From Amphimedon queenslandica (lineage: Eukaryota; Porifera; Demospongiae; Haplosclerida; Niphatidae): a DNA stretch of 58,105 nt. Positions 22,401-37,400 of this stretch are shown in pieces (position 1 is the stretch's first letter; every line of letters starts with the position of its first letter). The position numbers and the translations under genes are program-made. The notes beneath the pieces are model-generated. The model was not told where the DNA came from. It ran no database searches and saw only the letters and a program-made list of their open reading frames with translations. The stretch covers positions 30,318 through 88,422 of the forward strand of contig NW_003546400.1 of the NCBI RefSeq assembly GCF_000090795.2, in the 5' to 3' direction.

Positions 22401-25400
22401 AAAATCATACTTTTATACTTGAATTCCTTACTTATATTGGTGAACACTATCTGTCTGAGAGGAGGCCTAAAGATTTCATATTCCATTTGCTGAGTATGAA
22501 TATACCAGGACTGTTTGTAGTAGAGCCAGGGAAGGAGAATCATGCTGCATCTCAAGGAGTACCCATTAGCTTCAAGACAATACTCAGAGAATATATCCAG
22601 AGAAACAGACTAAGCAGTTCTGTTGTTTCTCATGTCACTGCAATATGGGTATGTGTCGACTACATGTACAATGTACATGTATGCATGATCTTGTTTTAAA
22701 ATATTAGTGCTACATGCATGCATTGTACATGTACATGTACATACATGTACTTTAAACAAATTTATATATTTTATGAAACTAAAAGTACTGTGGTACTGAC
22801 TGTACCACATGTTTATTTTGTTATGTTTATGCTACAATAATTTATTTATTTTATTAAAATAGAAATCAGTGTCTAATATGAGCGAATTCCAGCTCCTTGT
22901 ACTTTCTGTGGTGGAGAAGGAATTAATCCCAGAGTCTCGTAATCTTCAAGAGCCCATCAGCACTTCAGTTAAGAATATACTTGAAGACACTGTTAAACTA
23001 TTGGCATATGATGCCTCATGGCTAGAAGAGCTTTCTCTACATCATAAATTTGCTTTTGGTGTTGTCTCAGTTTGCTGTTCACTAATCCCTGTTGCCGAGA
23101 GCCTTGACTGGACGTTACCTTATTCTGAAGTGGTGAAGAAACTTGGGACAATATTCAGCTGTTACTGTAAAGCAAAAGGTTTGTATCACATTTAAATTGT
23201 GTTATTTACTGTACTGTCATCCTGTATTTTTGTATTGTGTTGATTTTCATTTAAAATTTTTTGTAGGGCTGGATGAAGAAGACTGCATTTTGAAGTCGAT
23301 TCCTGAGGACATATCAAAGATTGCATGTGATGAGATAAACACATACTTCCAGTGGGTCATTGATATACAGCAAGTCATCTCTCGATGGAAGAAATCGTTT
23401 ACTGAGAAGTCACTGACATATGATAATATTCAGCATTTTAATCATTGCTATGTGCATGTGTCAGCTGTTGGGCAATCAGTGCTTGCTTCTTCTCTTGTTT
23501 ATGATATGCAGTTAGCCAAAGAAGCACACAATGAGTTCTTGAAGTTGTTTGAGCAGCTCAATATTCATTTGATTAAGTACATTGCTGGTCAACCTGAAGC
23601 CTCATGGTTAGCTAATTAACACCTGGCATGTGTTGTTGATATTATTATTAATTAATACTTGGCATGTGTAACTGATATCATTAATGTTAATTCCTAATTG
23701 GTTATTTGAAACTGTTATTTGTACATTGCTGTATTGATTAGGTTTTAGCCTTTTCATGTACATGCACATGTAATACATTCATTAAATGCTATAGATGGTA
23801 CATTGTGGCTGTATTACGTACAGATATTAATAATTATGTTTTATTTCCATAGGCTGACATTGCCTAGTTTGTTAGCCGAATATGGTATTGAAGTCCCAGA
23901 GAAGATACTTGTACCCCTCTCATCACAGGTTGTGTTCCCTGGGGAGACTGAAGAATACACACAGATAATGTGCAGTGACATCACACCCTCTGTCACTGGG
24001 GCATTCCGTCCTGGACATGACGTGTCATTAAAGCTAGGCACTAACGTTACACAATATCAAATCTCTAAACTAGTCCATGATCTTAATGAGCTTTTGTCCC
24101 CAATAAAAGACAATCTTGATTTGCTCATTTATTTCTTCCTTCACAAAAGCGCAATTTTTGATACTTATCTTCGTTACCAGTTGAGAAAGTACAGTGGGTT
24201 GCAGCCAGATGAATCTGTGCCTGTTTCAATGCAAAGCGTTGTATCTCGTGTTCGTTCAATGTCTGGAGCCTTCTTTAACTCAATTCGTAGGGGCAGTGAA
24301 CCATTTAAAGGAATTTCTTGGCAGACGCTAGCTGAAGCACTAACTGCCACTAAAGAATTAGTGCTGAGGTTAGTTGAAGGTACTGCTCAATATAGTGAAG
24401 TTACTGCTGGAGGTAACCTGGCCCTGGAGAGAATGGATATAGAATTTGAGTTTAAAGTTTTGGTGGACTATACCAAATATCTTAATGGGGAACAGAGTAA
24501 CTATGATGGTCTGAGGGGTATACAGTGCATGCTTGAGTTGTTCCAGTATACTCATCATATTAATAACGTTTATAATGTCTGTGAGCAGTATCACATGACT
24601 GGCTGTCTTGAAGATGAGAAGTTAATCGATATCAAGAAGATTGCCAACGAACTGAAGGAAGTATCTTGCCGTGACCAACTCACATCAAAAGATGCCATTG
24701 AGAAAGTTGAGAAGATAGTGTCTGCCCTGCGTCTTAAGAAACGTGGTCTGGGCTATGATAAGAGCTGTCTCCTTTTGTTCCCTGCCATTGCTGATAGCAC
24801 TGTCTTCTACCAGTTCATTAAGGACAAGCAGTTTTATGGCGTTGATGGTCAAGAGGTGTTCAGACAGCAGTATGAGTTAATCACTGCTCAACTGCAGCAT
24901 GAAGAGTACAATGAAATTGTGCTCAATCACCTTCTCATTGCCTTCCAGTACATGAGCCCTTTTGTTGACGATGCACAAGATTTTGAGCGGCTAATGAAAG
25001 ATGTGCAGGCAATGAAGATATCCTCTGGCTGTCAAGAACTGGAAACAGTCAATAAGAACATTAACCTAGTGAAGCTCTGGTTCTCTAGGGCAGAAGAGGA
25101 CACGCTGGAAATGGTTCCTGCTGAATTGGAGTCCATATTGTCTACTGGAGAGTATCTTTTTGTATTTGATTCTATACCTGACGGTGTTAAGGCTCAATTG
25201 TTTCTGGAGTATCAGCCACCTTCAGTCTCTCAGGCTGTTAATACTACTCCTGGTCGTCCTTCAATTGCTGAGATTGATCCTAATGAAAGCGTACTCTCTC
25301 ATCGTGACTCTTTTGTTGATGAAATATCACGTTCCACTCCTTATCCTCGTGAGAGCTTCACGTCATCCCCTCCTCCTACTGCCTCCTCTCAGCTGAGACT

Positions 25401-28400
25401 CCAGAGATGGAACAGTGCACAGATACGTGATTTTGAACAACGTATCGGGTTTTTGGATTCTGAGCAAGACCTGAGTCAGAATATCAAGAAGTTTCTCATG
25501 TTTAATCAGAATGCTTACAAATTGCTTGAGCTCTATCAACGTCTTAATGACCTCGGTCATCCCCTCTATACTGAGCTGGAGCCACAGAGAAACATGAACA
25601 AGGAAGACCAGCCAAAGGTACCGTACATGTATTGTACATGATGTTTTGAGTAGACGTTGTCTTATGATTATTCTTTTATTCATAACAATAATTGTGATGA
25701 CTGGCTGTATTGTTTTTGTGTAGGAGGTTCCTGTTCCTTTCAGAAGTCTATCCTGTTCATTCTCAGAAGAAATTGTGAAACAAAAAGTTAGTGCAGTACA
25801 TGTACATGCATTCTTGATGTGTATGGATTATTTCTGAAAAATATTATCTGTTATTCTACTCATATATGCTTATCTTTTCAAGTGTTCTGTGTTTGTTAAA
25901 GGCTATAGTACATTTACTTTCTTTTATAAATAATTATAAATAATACTGCTATATGCTCTGTGTTGATTGTTTGTGTTATTTTAGGTTCAAGAGGCAGAAG
26001 GTGAACTCCAAGGATGGATGCTTGATGTTGATAACCTTCACGTTCAGTTCCATACACTGTTATTCTTCAGTATACCTAAATTGCGTCACATTCACAAACG
26101 ATTAGTTGAAGGTCATATTGATAATATTGTTGGTGAGATTAGTTTCTTATTTAAGAATAATGTCATTGTCAGGGAAAAAATGAAATCCACTGTTAAGGTA
26201 CACTGTGATGATTTTAGCTATAATGCATACACGTTGTACATACAGATGTCATGTCTTTTAACACGTACATTTAGCTTGTCAGTTATGTTTATCAATGTAT
26301 GCATGTGGATCTTGATATACATGTATATTATAGATTTATATTTTAATCTGTTTTGTGTCAGTTTGTTTATTCTATATTTTCTTTTCCCCACAGTCTGTAT
26401 TACCACGCATCAAGCCCCTCGTTGAGTCATGCACTGCTCCTATTAAAGTGGTTGGTACTTTTCTATTGCAATTATTTGAGCAAGACATGTCACGTTTTGC
26501 CCTCCAAACTCGCCATCCTTATCGGCAGTTACAGCGAACATTGTCAGCTCAATCTTCAACAGTTCTACACTCGTGTCATGGTCTGTCACCTGCTCAGCTA
26601 GTCTCTCTCATTATTAACTGCTATAATGGGGTTCCTGAATCATTCCAACTATTCCACTGTCAGGCTACTACTACATCGGACGAACTGAACCTCTTCCTTA
26701 AACGTGTTAATTACTATTCATTCCAATACATGATCATTGGAGTTGAGAGACTACCTTATCAGTTACAAGAGGTATAGAGTCAGAGACCATTATTCAGACG
26801 GATCAATTATTCCGGCAGCTGTGTTTTCAATAATACATTTGCAATGGCACTGGTGTTTGTCAGAATTATAGAACTATACCTTCTGTGCCTGAGTTCCAAA
26901 TCCTAGTTTGGTATCTTGTAAGGGAAGGGAGTTATAAAGGAATGACTTCAGTTGTCCATAGATTGCAGTTTTCAGTAGATTTACTCAGTCTCCAGATACA
27001 GCTGGAAGCAAGAGAGATAAGATCCAATCTCTCACAAACAAATAGCTCTAAGTCTACCTCATTGTAGGTACACAAGACTTAATGTTCTAGTCTTTTAAAG
27101 ATTTAAGCTTTAAGCTAAAAGAACAGTAGTAGCATGATCATATTCGGAACCAAATTTAAATTTTTTCTTTCGTATTTAGATAAAAATTTAAATTTTGTTT
27201 CGGTTATGATCACATCACTACTGCACTTTGAGCTTATTGTTTAAGTCTTCAAAAGGACTAGCACATGAAGTCTTGTGTATCTACAAAGAGATAGACTTAG
27301 AGCTATTTGTTTGTGATGAGGTTGGGTCTTACTCTCTTGCTTCCAGCTGTATCTGGAGACTGAGTAAATCTACTGAAAACTGCAATCTATGGACAACTGA
27401 AGTCATTCCTTTATAACTCCCTTTCCTTACAAGATACCAAACTAGGATTTGGAACACAGGCACAGAAGGTATAGTTCTATAATTCTGACAAACACCAGAG
27501 CCATTGCAAATGTATTATTGAAAATACAGCTGTCAGAATAATTGATTTGTCTGAATAATGGTCTCTGACTCTAATAGTATAACAAGTATTCACACATGAA
27601 TACATTTGTGTAAGTGCATGTGTAAATAGCTAATGTTTCTTTGTTAACAGATAGTACATAATGATACAATAATAATTGCGCATATTTTTTGCAGTCATTG
27701 CTGCAGTTTCAGATTAAATCAAGACCATCAATGTTAGCTAATGAGCAAGGGGCATCACTTCATTTTGTTGAAACTGGCCCATCAATATTAAGAGAAATGC
27801 CATGGATAATGGTCAAAGATCATAAGGTACATGCAGTGATTTGTTGTTCATTATACTTTTTATTTCATTTTAAAATGTTGTTTTAATATCCATGTATTTA
27901 TTGTAGTATACTAAAATTTTTAATACTTTAGGACGGAGTGTCTCTGAATTATGACCGAGCTAAGAAGCTATGCCGTCAAAGCCTGATGGCTTTTGAAGAC
28001 TTTCAATGCATTACACTAGTGTATGGTCATGCTGGTGAGTGGAATATGTGTGGTGTGAATACATTATATAATGGTTTGTTAACAGGTGATGGTAAATCTC
28101 ATTTCATAAAGACTCGTCTGAGGAATCGTTTACCACACATGGTTCTGCATATCCCAATAAATGAAGCGTTCACTCCATTATCTGCCATCAAGAAGCTACA
28201 GACTCTACCAATGGACACCAGAGGATGTTGCATATACTTCAACTTTACTGTACTCTCTCCTTCTGTGAGCATATTATTAAGTATAATCTACATGTACTAT
28301 TCTGTATGTTGGTACTCAGATTCATGTGTATAATGCTAAATTTGAATTTTATAAATAAACTGTTGTGCTATTTCAACCTAATTACTATTTATTTTGCAGG

Positions 28401-31400
28401 AGGCATCTTCAGGTCATGTTGATGAACGTCAACAGTATAATGACTTAATGAAGACAGTTAATTGGTTTTTCTTTGATTTACTAGTCCTTGGGTATGTTGA
28501 GGATCCTACTACTGGAGAATCATTCCGTTTCCCTGGTGGCCTCTCATGGGGTGTCTTTATTGAAGTATGCATGATTATAGTCCCTTAATTTATTGACTTT
28601 CGTAATTATAATTTTAGGTACCGTCTTGTAGAGCTGACTCTGAGCCAAATCATAGTTTATCACAGTTCCTAGAGCATGTTCCTGTGTTGGGATTAGTTGG
28701 CAATAAAGAATATGTTGAGCCCAAGAGACAGTATCATATTGATGATGAAGTTCAGTTGGTGTGCAAGTATCTTAAAGCTTTTCAAACGTTTGAAGAAACT
28801 GGCAAGAATGGCATTAACAAACTGTACAAAGAATGTGAGTTTATGACACACTTCACTTGGTTCATGTGCATTACATTGCATGCATGTTACATGAAGGTAG
28901 TTATCAATAACAAATGACAGCCATGTATATGTACATGTACATGTAGCCAGTCTATATTCTACATGTATGTGTACAGTTCATGTACATCTAAATGTGACAT
29001 TTATAGTGTTATGGCTTCCTTTGTTCTTTTAGCTCATCGTAAAGGAAAGACAGCTCCTCTTGTTAAGTTTAGTGAAGACCCTGACCTAGGCAAGGACGAG
29101 TGTGTTGGACTGTTGGACAGATACACACCTGAACACATGAAATATAATAAGACAACTCAGAAACTATTTGTCAGGTACATCTGCAATTCTGCATTAGTAG
29201 CAAATTATAGTCACATACATGTACAAGTAGTGTATACATGTACATTGCATTGAACTTCATCTTACACCGTAACTGTACTTCTGTCATTGCGTATTGGTTC
29301 ATGTACACTGTACATGTACTTTAATTACCTGTAAATTTGTGTGCATGTAGTTATCATTTTGACCTGCATTTTTGTTTAGCTATATGATGCGTCGTTGCCA
29401 TTTCTTGGATAACTTGCCAGCTTACAATTACAATACTGGTGGTACTGAGATGATAACTACTGCCAAAGGGAAGAAAATACCAAACAACACTCATCAACTG
29501 GGATCAACACTGATGAAGAGTTTCTTAAAAGAAGTTAGTGAATTCTGTGATCCTGATGGACAAGCTGACTGGTCTAAGAAACCACATGAACAAGTAAGGG
29601 AATACAGTATGTACATGTACTATGCATGCACAACTATTTACCTTATTTGATATTTATGTGCTACATGTATGCCTGTTCCAACTTGCTGTTTCTCTTTCAC
29701 ACTATATGTGTGTATTTCTATGATATTGGGATGTATCATATACATGTACATGTACTGTACCTATACTGTGTTTATTATTTTCTGTTCTCTTTAGTTAATC
29801 TATGATACTGTTGATGGTGGATCAAGTATTGGTTTAATATCTTTGAGAAGTGAGAAGCTTCGCGAGGAAGAACAATCAAACTATGAAAAGATTGGAATAC
29901 AAATACCATCAATCATGTAAGTGGCCTAAGGGTAGGAGAGTGAAAGAGACTGTAGAGAGTGTATAGAGGCATGTACATAATGTAGAAGATGTAGTAGAAG
30001 CTGTAAAGAGTAAAAGGATAAAGGAGAGAATGTACTGTTATTTGACAATGAATTATTATTGTTCATTATTGTGAAATTGTTTGTCATGTACATGTGTATA
30101 GGGACATGCATTCAAGAGCATGGCTTGATGATTATTTGTCACGTGCTCTTACTGTTCCTTTGGATGATAACGGGAGACTAAAGATCATTGATGAGTCATC
30201 ATATGTACTGACACTTGACTATACACTGAAGATGTTGAATGTTCATGAGCGTCATGAGTGTGGCATGCCTGTAATTATTGAAGGAGAGACAGGTGTGGGT
30301 AAGACTGCACTGATTGAGGTTCTTTCCAAGCTGTGGAACTCTGCTCATCTTAATGAATGGAGCAAGACTCGGGATACATTATTAGACTTCATGCAGAGAA
30401 AAATGGATGGTAAGTTTTGTTTGTACAATAATACAATAGCTATTTGCCATCCCTTTATAGAAGTGAACACACATGTACATGTGTGCCTTTTATTTATACT
30501 TTTTGTTTCAAGCCTCATTTTGTATTTTTTTCTGAAAACATGCAGTGTAGTGCTATTTGTTTACACAAATATAATTGTGGCTAATTGAAGCAATTGTCAA
30601 AAGTTTAACCAATTAAGATTTTTTGGCTTTGATACCATTGACCATAAAGTGACTTCATAAGTTATGTCATATGGTAGCAATTAATTTAAACAAATGTAAT
30701 TGCATTCCATATCTTATGTTAATAATATAACTTTTATTTAATTGTTTGTACGTATAGATTTAATTGAAACCTCGCCAGATCACAAAGCTGCTTGCCTGGA
30801 TGTCATTAGTAATTTAAGTCAATCCGATGGAGGATTAACTGAAGAAGATCTCGTCATGATAACCGAATTACCTGATTCACATAGTCCATCAGCTCAGTTT
30901 CATTCTGTATTGCTCAAGGAAATGATGAAGTTGAAAGACGACCCTGTTCTGGCTTTGCTTGAGTTGCCTGATTCAGAGAATAAGAAAAGCTTCAATTACT
31001 TGTTCAGAAATGCAGAATATAAGAACAATGCTAAGGTACATATGCACTGTGTGTGTGAGTGTGTGTGTGTACATGTACATGTACATGCATGCATATATCA
31101 GTATATTCTGTACTAATTATGATGAACAATGACACTTCATTTTCATTGCTTACAGGCTACTGCAGAACTTCTCCATGGACTGTTCACTGCCAGTGTCAAG
31201 ACCACTTTCCACAAGCTCAATGTTCATGCTGGTTAGTTAGTATAATGTTGTCATATTTATCTTTATATTCCCTATACAGCATTGAAACCAGCAGATATTA
31301 TGCTGTTCTTTAAAGAAGTGTCTAATCAAGCATATGAGATTGAAGATGCTTATAGCAAAAGCAAAGGAAGTGGTACTAGTTCAACAAGGATACCAGCAGT

Positions 31401-34400
31401 CACTGTATTCCTTGATGAGATCAATACTGCATCATGTCTTGGACTACTGAAAGAAATTATTGTCGACAGGAGCATTGATGGAACTGTAAGTTAATGTAAC
31501 TCAGTGAATATACAGTACATGTATTGTACATGAATGTGGAATATTAACATAGTGCAGGTACACTTACATGTACATGTACATGTACTGGTACATGTTGTGA
31601 TGCATACGTCACTGCAAAACCTATTTATTTATTTTTATTTTATATACATGTAGGTCATCCCATCTAATGTGTTTATTATTGGTGCCTGTAATCCTCATCG
31701 TGGTGACAGTCTAGCAGTAACTGCTCAGGACGAGTCATGGATCCGCAGTAATTATTATGTACGTGTTCTACACCCAACACTTGATCTGATCAAGTGGGAC
31801 TATGGATCACTGGATGAGTACCAGGAACGTGACTACATTAATGCTAAACTACGCCTCATGCATCAAGATATGGAGAATTTGGAGTTAGCATCACTTGCTG
31901 AATTGATCATTACTAGTCAGAACAAGATGAGAGCTCTTGCTTATAGTCAGTTGAGGAGTCTTAAAGTTGATGAGATTAATGCATCAATCTGTTCCAAGAG
32001 TTCGGTCAGTCAAAGAGACATACAACGTGTCTTTACATTCTATGAGTGGCTCATGAAGCTGTATAATAAACTGAAACCACACGGTCCTAATGAAGATTAC
32101 CATCGCACAGCCATCATGGTCTCACTCTCACTGGTTTATTACATGCGCCTTAATGACAAGTACAGAGAAAGCTATCGGGAAATGATTGACAAGTCTGGCC
32201 ATTTATCTGGTAGTAAACCATTTGCTGACGTATTTCAGAGAGAAATTGACTGGTACATTGATAACATGTACATACCTCATGGTATCGCTAAGACTCAGGC
32301 TCTGAAAGAGAATATCTTTGGTATTATATTGTGCACAATGACACACACTCCTCTCATTATAGTTGGCCCTCCTGGCTGCTCCAAAACTCTATCATTTAAT
32401 CTTGTCACATCTAATCTCCGTGGTCAGGAATCACGCGTTAAGCTCTTCCGTGAGACTGATCTCTTCCATTCTCTGGATCCTCATTACTATCAGTGCTCTC
32501 GCAGGACCACTTCTAACGAGATACAAACAGTTTTCTCTCGTTCAATCAATCGCCAGCGTACCTATGCATCAGTACCATTACCCATACATTGTGTGGTGTT
32601 TATGGACGAAGCTGGTCTACCTGAAGAGAGTCTGGAGTCATTGAAAGTGTTGCATTATCATTTAGATAGACGAGAGGTCTCTTTTGTAGCTATATCCAAT
32701 CACATGCTTGATGCTTCTAAGACAAACAGAGCTGTCTCTCTGTTCCGTTCCGAGCCATCAGTTGAAGAGCTCTGTGTGTTAGCTAAAGGATGCTTGTGTG
32801 ACACTCCTGATGATCCTCCTCCTGAACTTAAGAAAGACATTGACCTCATTGTTAAGTTCTGCCCTCTCTATCACAAGTTTATGGAGAGGAGCGAGTTCAG
32901 ACGTTTCTATGGTCTAAGAGACTTCATTCATTTTATCAATTTCCTCAAGAGGAAGAGAGGAAAGAAAGGAATCACCGATACAGTTGTCATGCATGCACTC
33001 GAGAGAAACTTCAATGGACACAAAATGTTTGATCAAATTGCCAGGGAATTCCTCGGAGTGGTAAGTGATACAAATATTGATGAAATGTTGAACTGAAATT
33101 TGAGCATTTGTTCATTTAAATATTTTGTGTTGCATTTATATGACCCGTAACAGATAAATAATAATACACTATTGATCTAATTTTTTATAGATGGGTCCAA
33201 ATGCTGTACAGCATGTAACTCATCACAGTATACTTGAGATACTCTATGATAGCATTAAGGATCAGCCTCAGTTACGTTCTGAAGATAATGAAGTTCGTTA
33301 TAAGCTAGTCATTGACTCAAGTGAAGACAACTCTCTTCTACGCCTTCTATTTGCCTTTGGTGTTCTCAAAGAGAAAGATACTAGAACCTACATGTGCAGT
33401 GATTTCCCTGGGGACTCTCACCAGCAAACTGTGAGTATTACCCACTTGTAAATGTACATTGTACAAGTGCTTGTAGCCACTAACCTATTGTGAGTAGAAT
33501 CACGATATCCCATTTTCTGTGGTTTAATTTACACTTTTATTATTACACAGATGTATAGTAATTCAAACTTGATTGTGTGTGAAAAGGCTTTGTATACGTT
33601 ACATGTACATGTACATGTGTACTATTGTTATTAGTAAAAGTCACTGCTCATGTGCTACTTGTTATGCACACACATGTACATTTAGATCAATACAATTGCT
33701 GCCATACGTCATTCTGCTGCTGCTGGTCACACCGTCATTATGAGTCAGACTGATGAACTACATGAAAGTTTTTATGATCTCTTTAATCAACGGTTCCGCC
33801 GTATTGATGACCCTAAGACTGGTCCCAGGTTTTATGCCAACATAGCCATTGGTGCTCATCACAAGCCTTGCAGAGTGCACCCAGGATTCCAGTGTGTGGT
33901 GGTAGTTAAAGCATCTGAAGTTGATGATATACCACATCCATTCCTTAATCGCTTTGAAAAGTATTCATTGACTCACAAAACCTTACTTGATGCTGTACTG
34001 AGGAAACAACCATCCTATCTGAGATCAGTTATACAGAGAGCTTATGAGAAGGTAATGTTCATGTACAGTATACATACATGTTTGTATGCATATGTACATG
34101 CATGTATATACTACATAAACTGTACTGGTACATGGTTTTTTGTACATGCATGCATGTACATGTACTTGTATGATTTTTATGTATGTACCTTTATATCCAA
34201 ATTCATGTGCCATTTGTTTATTATTATTATTTGTTTATTATTACTATTACTTTTTGTTGTTATTATTAGGCTACTGAGTTTGTTGATCATGTTGATGGTC
34301 TGAGCAGTTTGTATGGTTTCCACGATGACACACTAGACTCTCTTGTATTGAGTATCCTACCTCCTGTTGGATTTCAAGAATTCCTTGAAACTGATAAGCC

Positions 34401-37400
34401 AAAGAAACCAGAAGTCATTCCTCAAGATATATCACCTGATGTGTTCTTAGTCAAAAGATTATTGAGAGCTTTAAGAAAGAGAGCTGGATTCAGAATACCT
34501 CATGTAAGTGTACGCTATAGCCACCAGGTACTGGATCAACGACCATGGTTTAATTAATTTTGAAGTAATTTTTGTGAACCTATGACGGCCACAAAATTAC
34601 TGCCCTTGACTGTACTGTGATTTATGATATTTTTCATTCTACAGTTTACCAGAGAAGAATTATTGGGTGATGTTGAGCATGTTATGCAGCTTGTATCACG
34701 TGACTCTCAATTTGCTGGTCAACTGTCTTCAATAACTAATGAAGAAGTATTAGTTGCTGTCCCTGAGGCTCTTCAAGGTCTTTATCACTCAAAGAAAGGA
34801 GGCAGAACTGATCTCTCTATTAACGCTTGCATGGTGATATCAGGTAATAGCTTAATACAATAATATCCTAATAATAATTAATGTATTTTTTCTAGTATTC
34901 CTTCAATGGCTGGTACGCCATTTGTGTAAAAGGTTAATGCAACTTATGACCACTGAGGCACTGACTGCAAGATATCGGTCATTGCCTCATCCTTACACTG
35001 AGAGCTACTTGAAGCATCAGAGCCACTTTAATTTACATGCACTCATTGATAAGCAGCTTCAAGTGATGGATCTTGATGACAGGACTGACAGGTACTGTAC
35101 TAATGTATTATTTGATTTGTTGGACTCAGGGTTTCCCGCAAAGCATGCTAAGTGAGCTAAACAGCATGCTTCATGAGCTGACAAGGACTAGCTACAATAC
35201 GTACATCTATGTACAGTGTACATGGCATTTGGAGCAACTTTAAACATTCATTAAAAATCCAATTTTTATCAGAATAAGCTTAACGTTGTTATACATGTAC
35301 ATGTACAGCATAAGGATGTGTGCATGTATATAAAAAATTGTAAAAGTGGAGAATTCTCTCTCATGCACAAGTTTATCTGCTATAGCAAAGGGTCTTCGAC
35401 TCTTTGTCCAATTTTTGAACAATTTGACAATCCACTAACAAGAAACTACATGAGCAGTGAGCACTATGAAATACTGTGGGAAACCCTGGCTGAAGTTGTC
35501 CTGTGATGTTAGGTTGACGATAATATTATTTGTCATTTTATTAATAATGTTGCTGTTTCTGTGTATCATTATTACTTTTGTGTGTCTGCATCATGTCATT
35601 AATTTTTTAGGTCAACGACTGGTACAGCTAATCGTTTATTAATATTTACTCGCTCATCAGCACTCATTCACCAGCTACCACCACGCTATCCTGTCACTGG
35701 AAGCTCATCCCAGCTCTCTGGGGATTGTGATGATCTTATACGTAATCTTGTCTACTACTATACTGAAGATGTTGCTGTATGTAAGCTCTCAAGTATAACG
35801 TCTCAAGCTAGCATGAATGATGTTCTTAACTCATTTTGGCTTTCCAAGAAGCAAAGAGTGATGCTTTTAGTTGCTAACATGAAAGAGACTTCCGCTGAAA
35901 TGATCAGCCATTTACGTGTTATGATTGAAGAGAATGATACCGGAGAGAAGCTCAAACTCTTTGTTGTTCTACTCCACTTCCCTCCCTCAATGTTCACCAC
36001 TCCTTGCTATCCTGCTCTATTCAGTAACACATGGGATCATCACTACCTTGACATCATTGGACAAAACACTACAGGACAGGTCATGGATATTTGTGAATGG
36101 CTTTCTCTTTGTTGCAGTTACCTTAAGACTCATCACAGTTCTGAGAAGCGTGTATCAATGCACCTTTCTTCTCTTCTCTCTGAGGCTATACCAACCATAT
36201 CTTCTCGTGTGTTCTTTGGTAAAGTGGAAGATGCTCCGTTCAATTGCCTGATGGATGCTCCTAAACGCAATAGAGCAATACAGGCCCTCTTTGATACTGG
36301 AGTTGGTAAGATATTGTGTGATAAGTTTCTCAAGTACTGGGAGCCTGGTGTTATGCTGGAGTATCTTGAAAAAGCAGCAGCTCAGACCACAGCAATACAG
36401 ACCAGTACACTGAGCATTACTGACTCAGTCCAACGCCTGCTGCGTGATACGTTCTTTGATTATATTGTATATATGATATCTAAGATGAACGAAGATATGA
36501 ACATTGATATATTAATGGATCCTGACTGCTCTGAGTACACACGTGAGCTATTCTTATCACTCTTGAAGTCATATCCTATGCCTAAGCTATCGCAGCTGAA
36601 GACACTCAGTAGTTTTGAGCATAGCATCTCTAGTTTAGAGTCATCACAACGTACACTTTATGTGCCAAAATTTCCTTTCTATCGTATGGTATCATCAGTT
36701 GTTGAGAAAATCATCGACCAGACGAGAAAAGAGATAAATCAGCGTTTGGACACTCTGCATGAGTTTCCTGATCCTATCTTTTCTATCTCACAGATGAGTA
36801 TTACTTCACTCCCTAAAGTTATTGAAGATAAGAGTCACCTTGTCATTAGCATGCAGCATGCTGTTGAAACTATGGTTAAACAAATACTTGAGGTAAAGCT
36901 TTAATTATAAAATTTTCTTACTATTTTTGTACGAGAATATGTATTGTATGTAAATGTTTATATTTTATGTTTAATGCTCTAATTACTTTATTATTTTCCT
37001 TATAGTCAAGTCATGACAGCCCTCTTAAGATTGCGTTACAAGCTATGATGAAGGAGCCAAAACTCATGAAAGACTACAGTGAAGCATTTACACACCAAAA
37101 GTTACGTCTTGGGTCTAGCACTGCTGGTATTAGCTATCGTATATTGCGATTGACCTTCACTCAACTGCATCCTAATCAAGAACTACTCACTCGTCTTGTT
37201 CTGCTTCATGTGTGCATGCATGTCTATCAGTTAGACCTATCAAGACTCGTGCAGGTGTTGCGTCCAATCGATGCCCTGTTAGATATGGCAGCTACAGTAA
37301 CTGATGATCCATTTGCAGAGACTCATCCTTCACCCACTGCATCCTTCCTGTCAGCTGTGCAACAGAGTGGGGACCTCTTAGGTCAACCTGGTGACCTCAG

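Noticed and set aside
26885..27416. Two short plus-strand ORFs
   Set aside because: They lie in the two arms of the palindrome and are unrelated to the RNF213-like frame.
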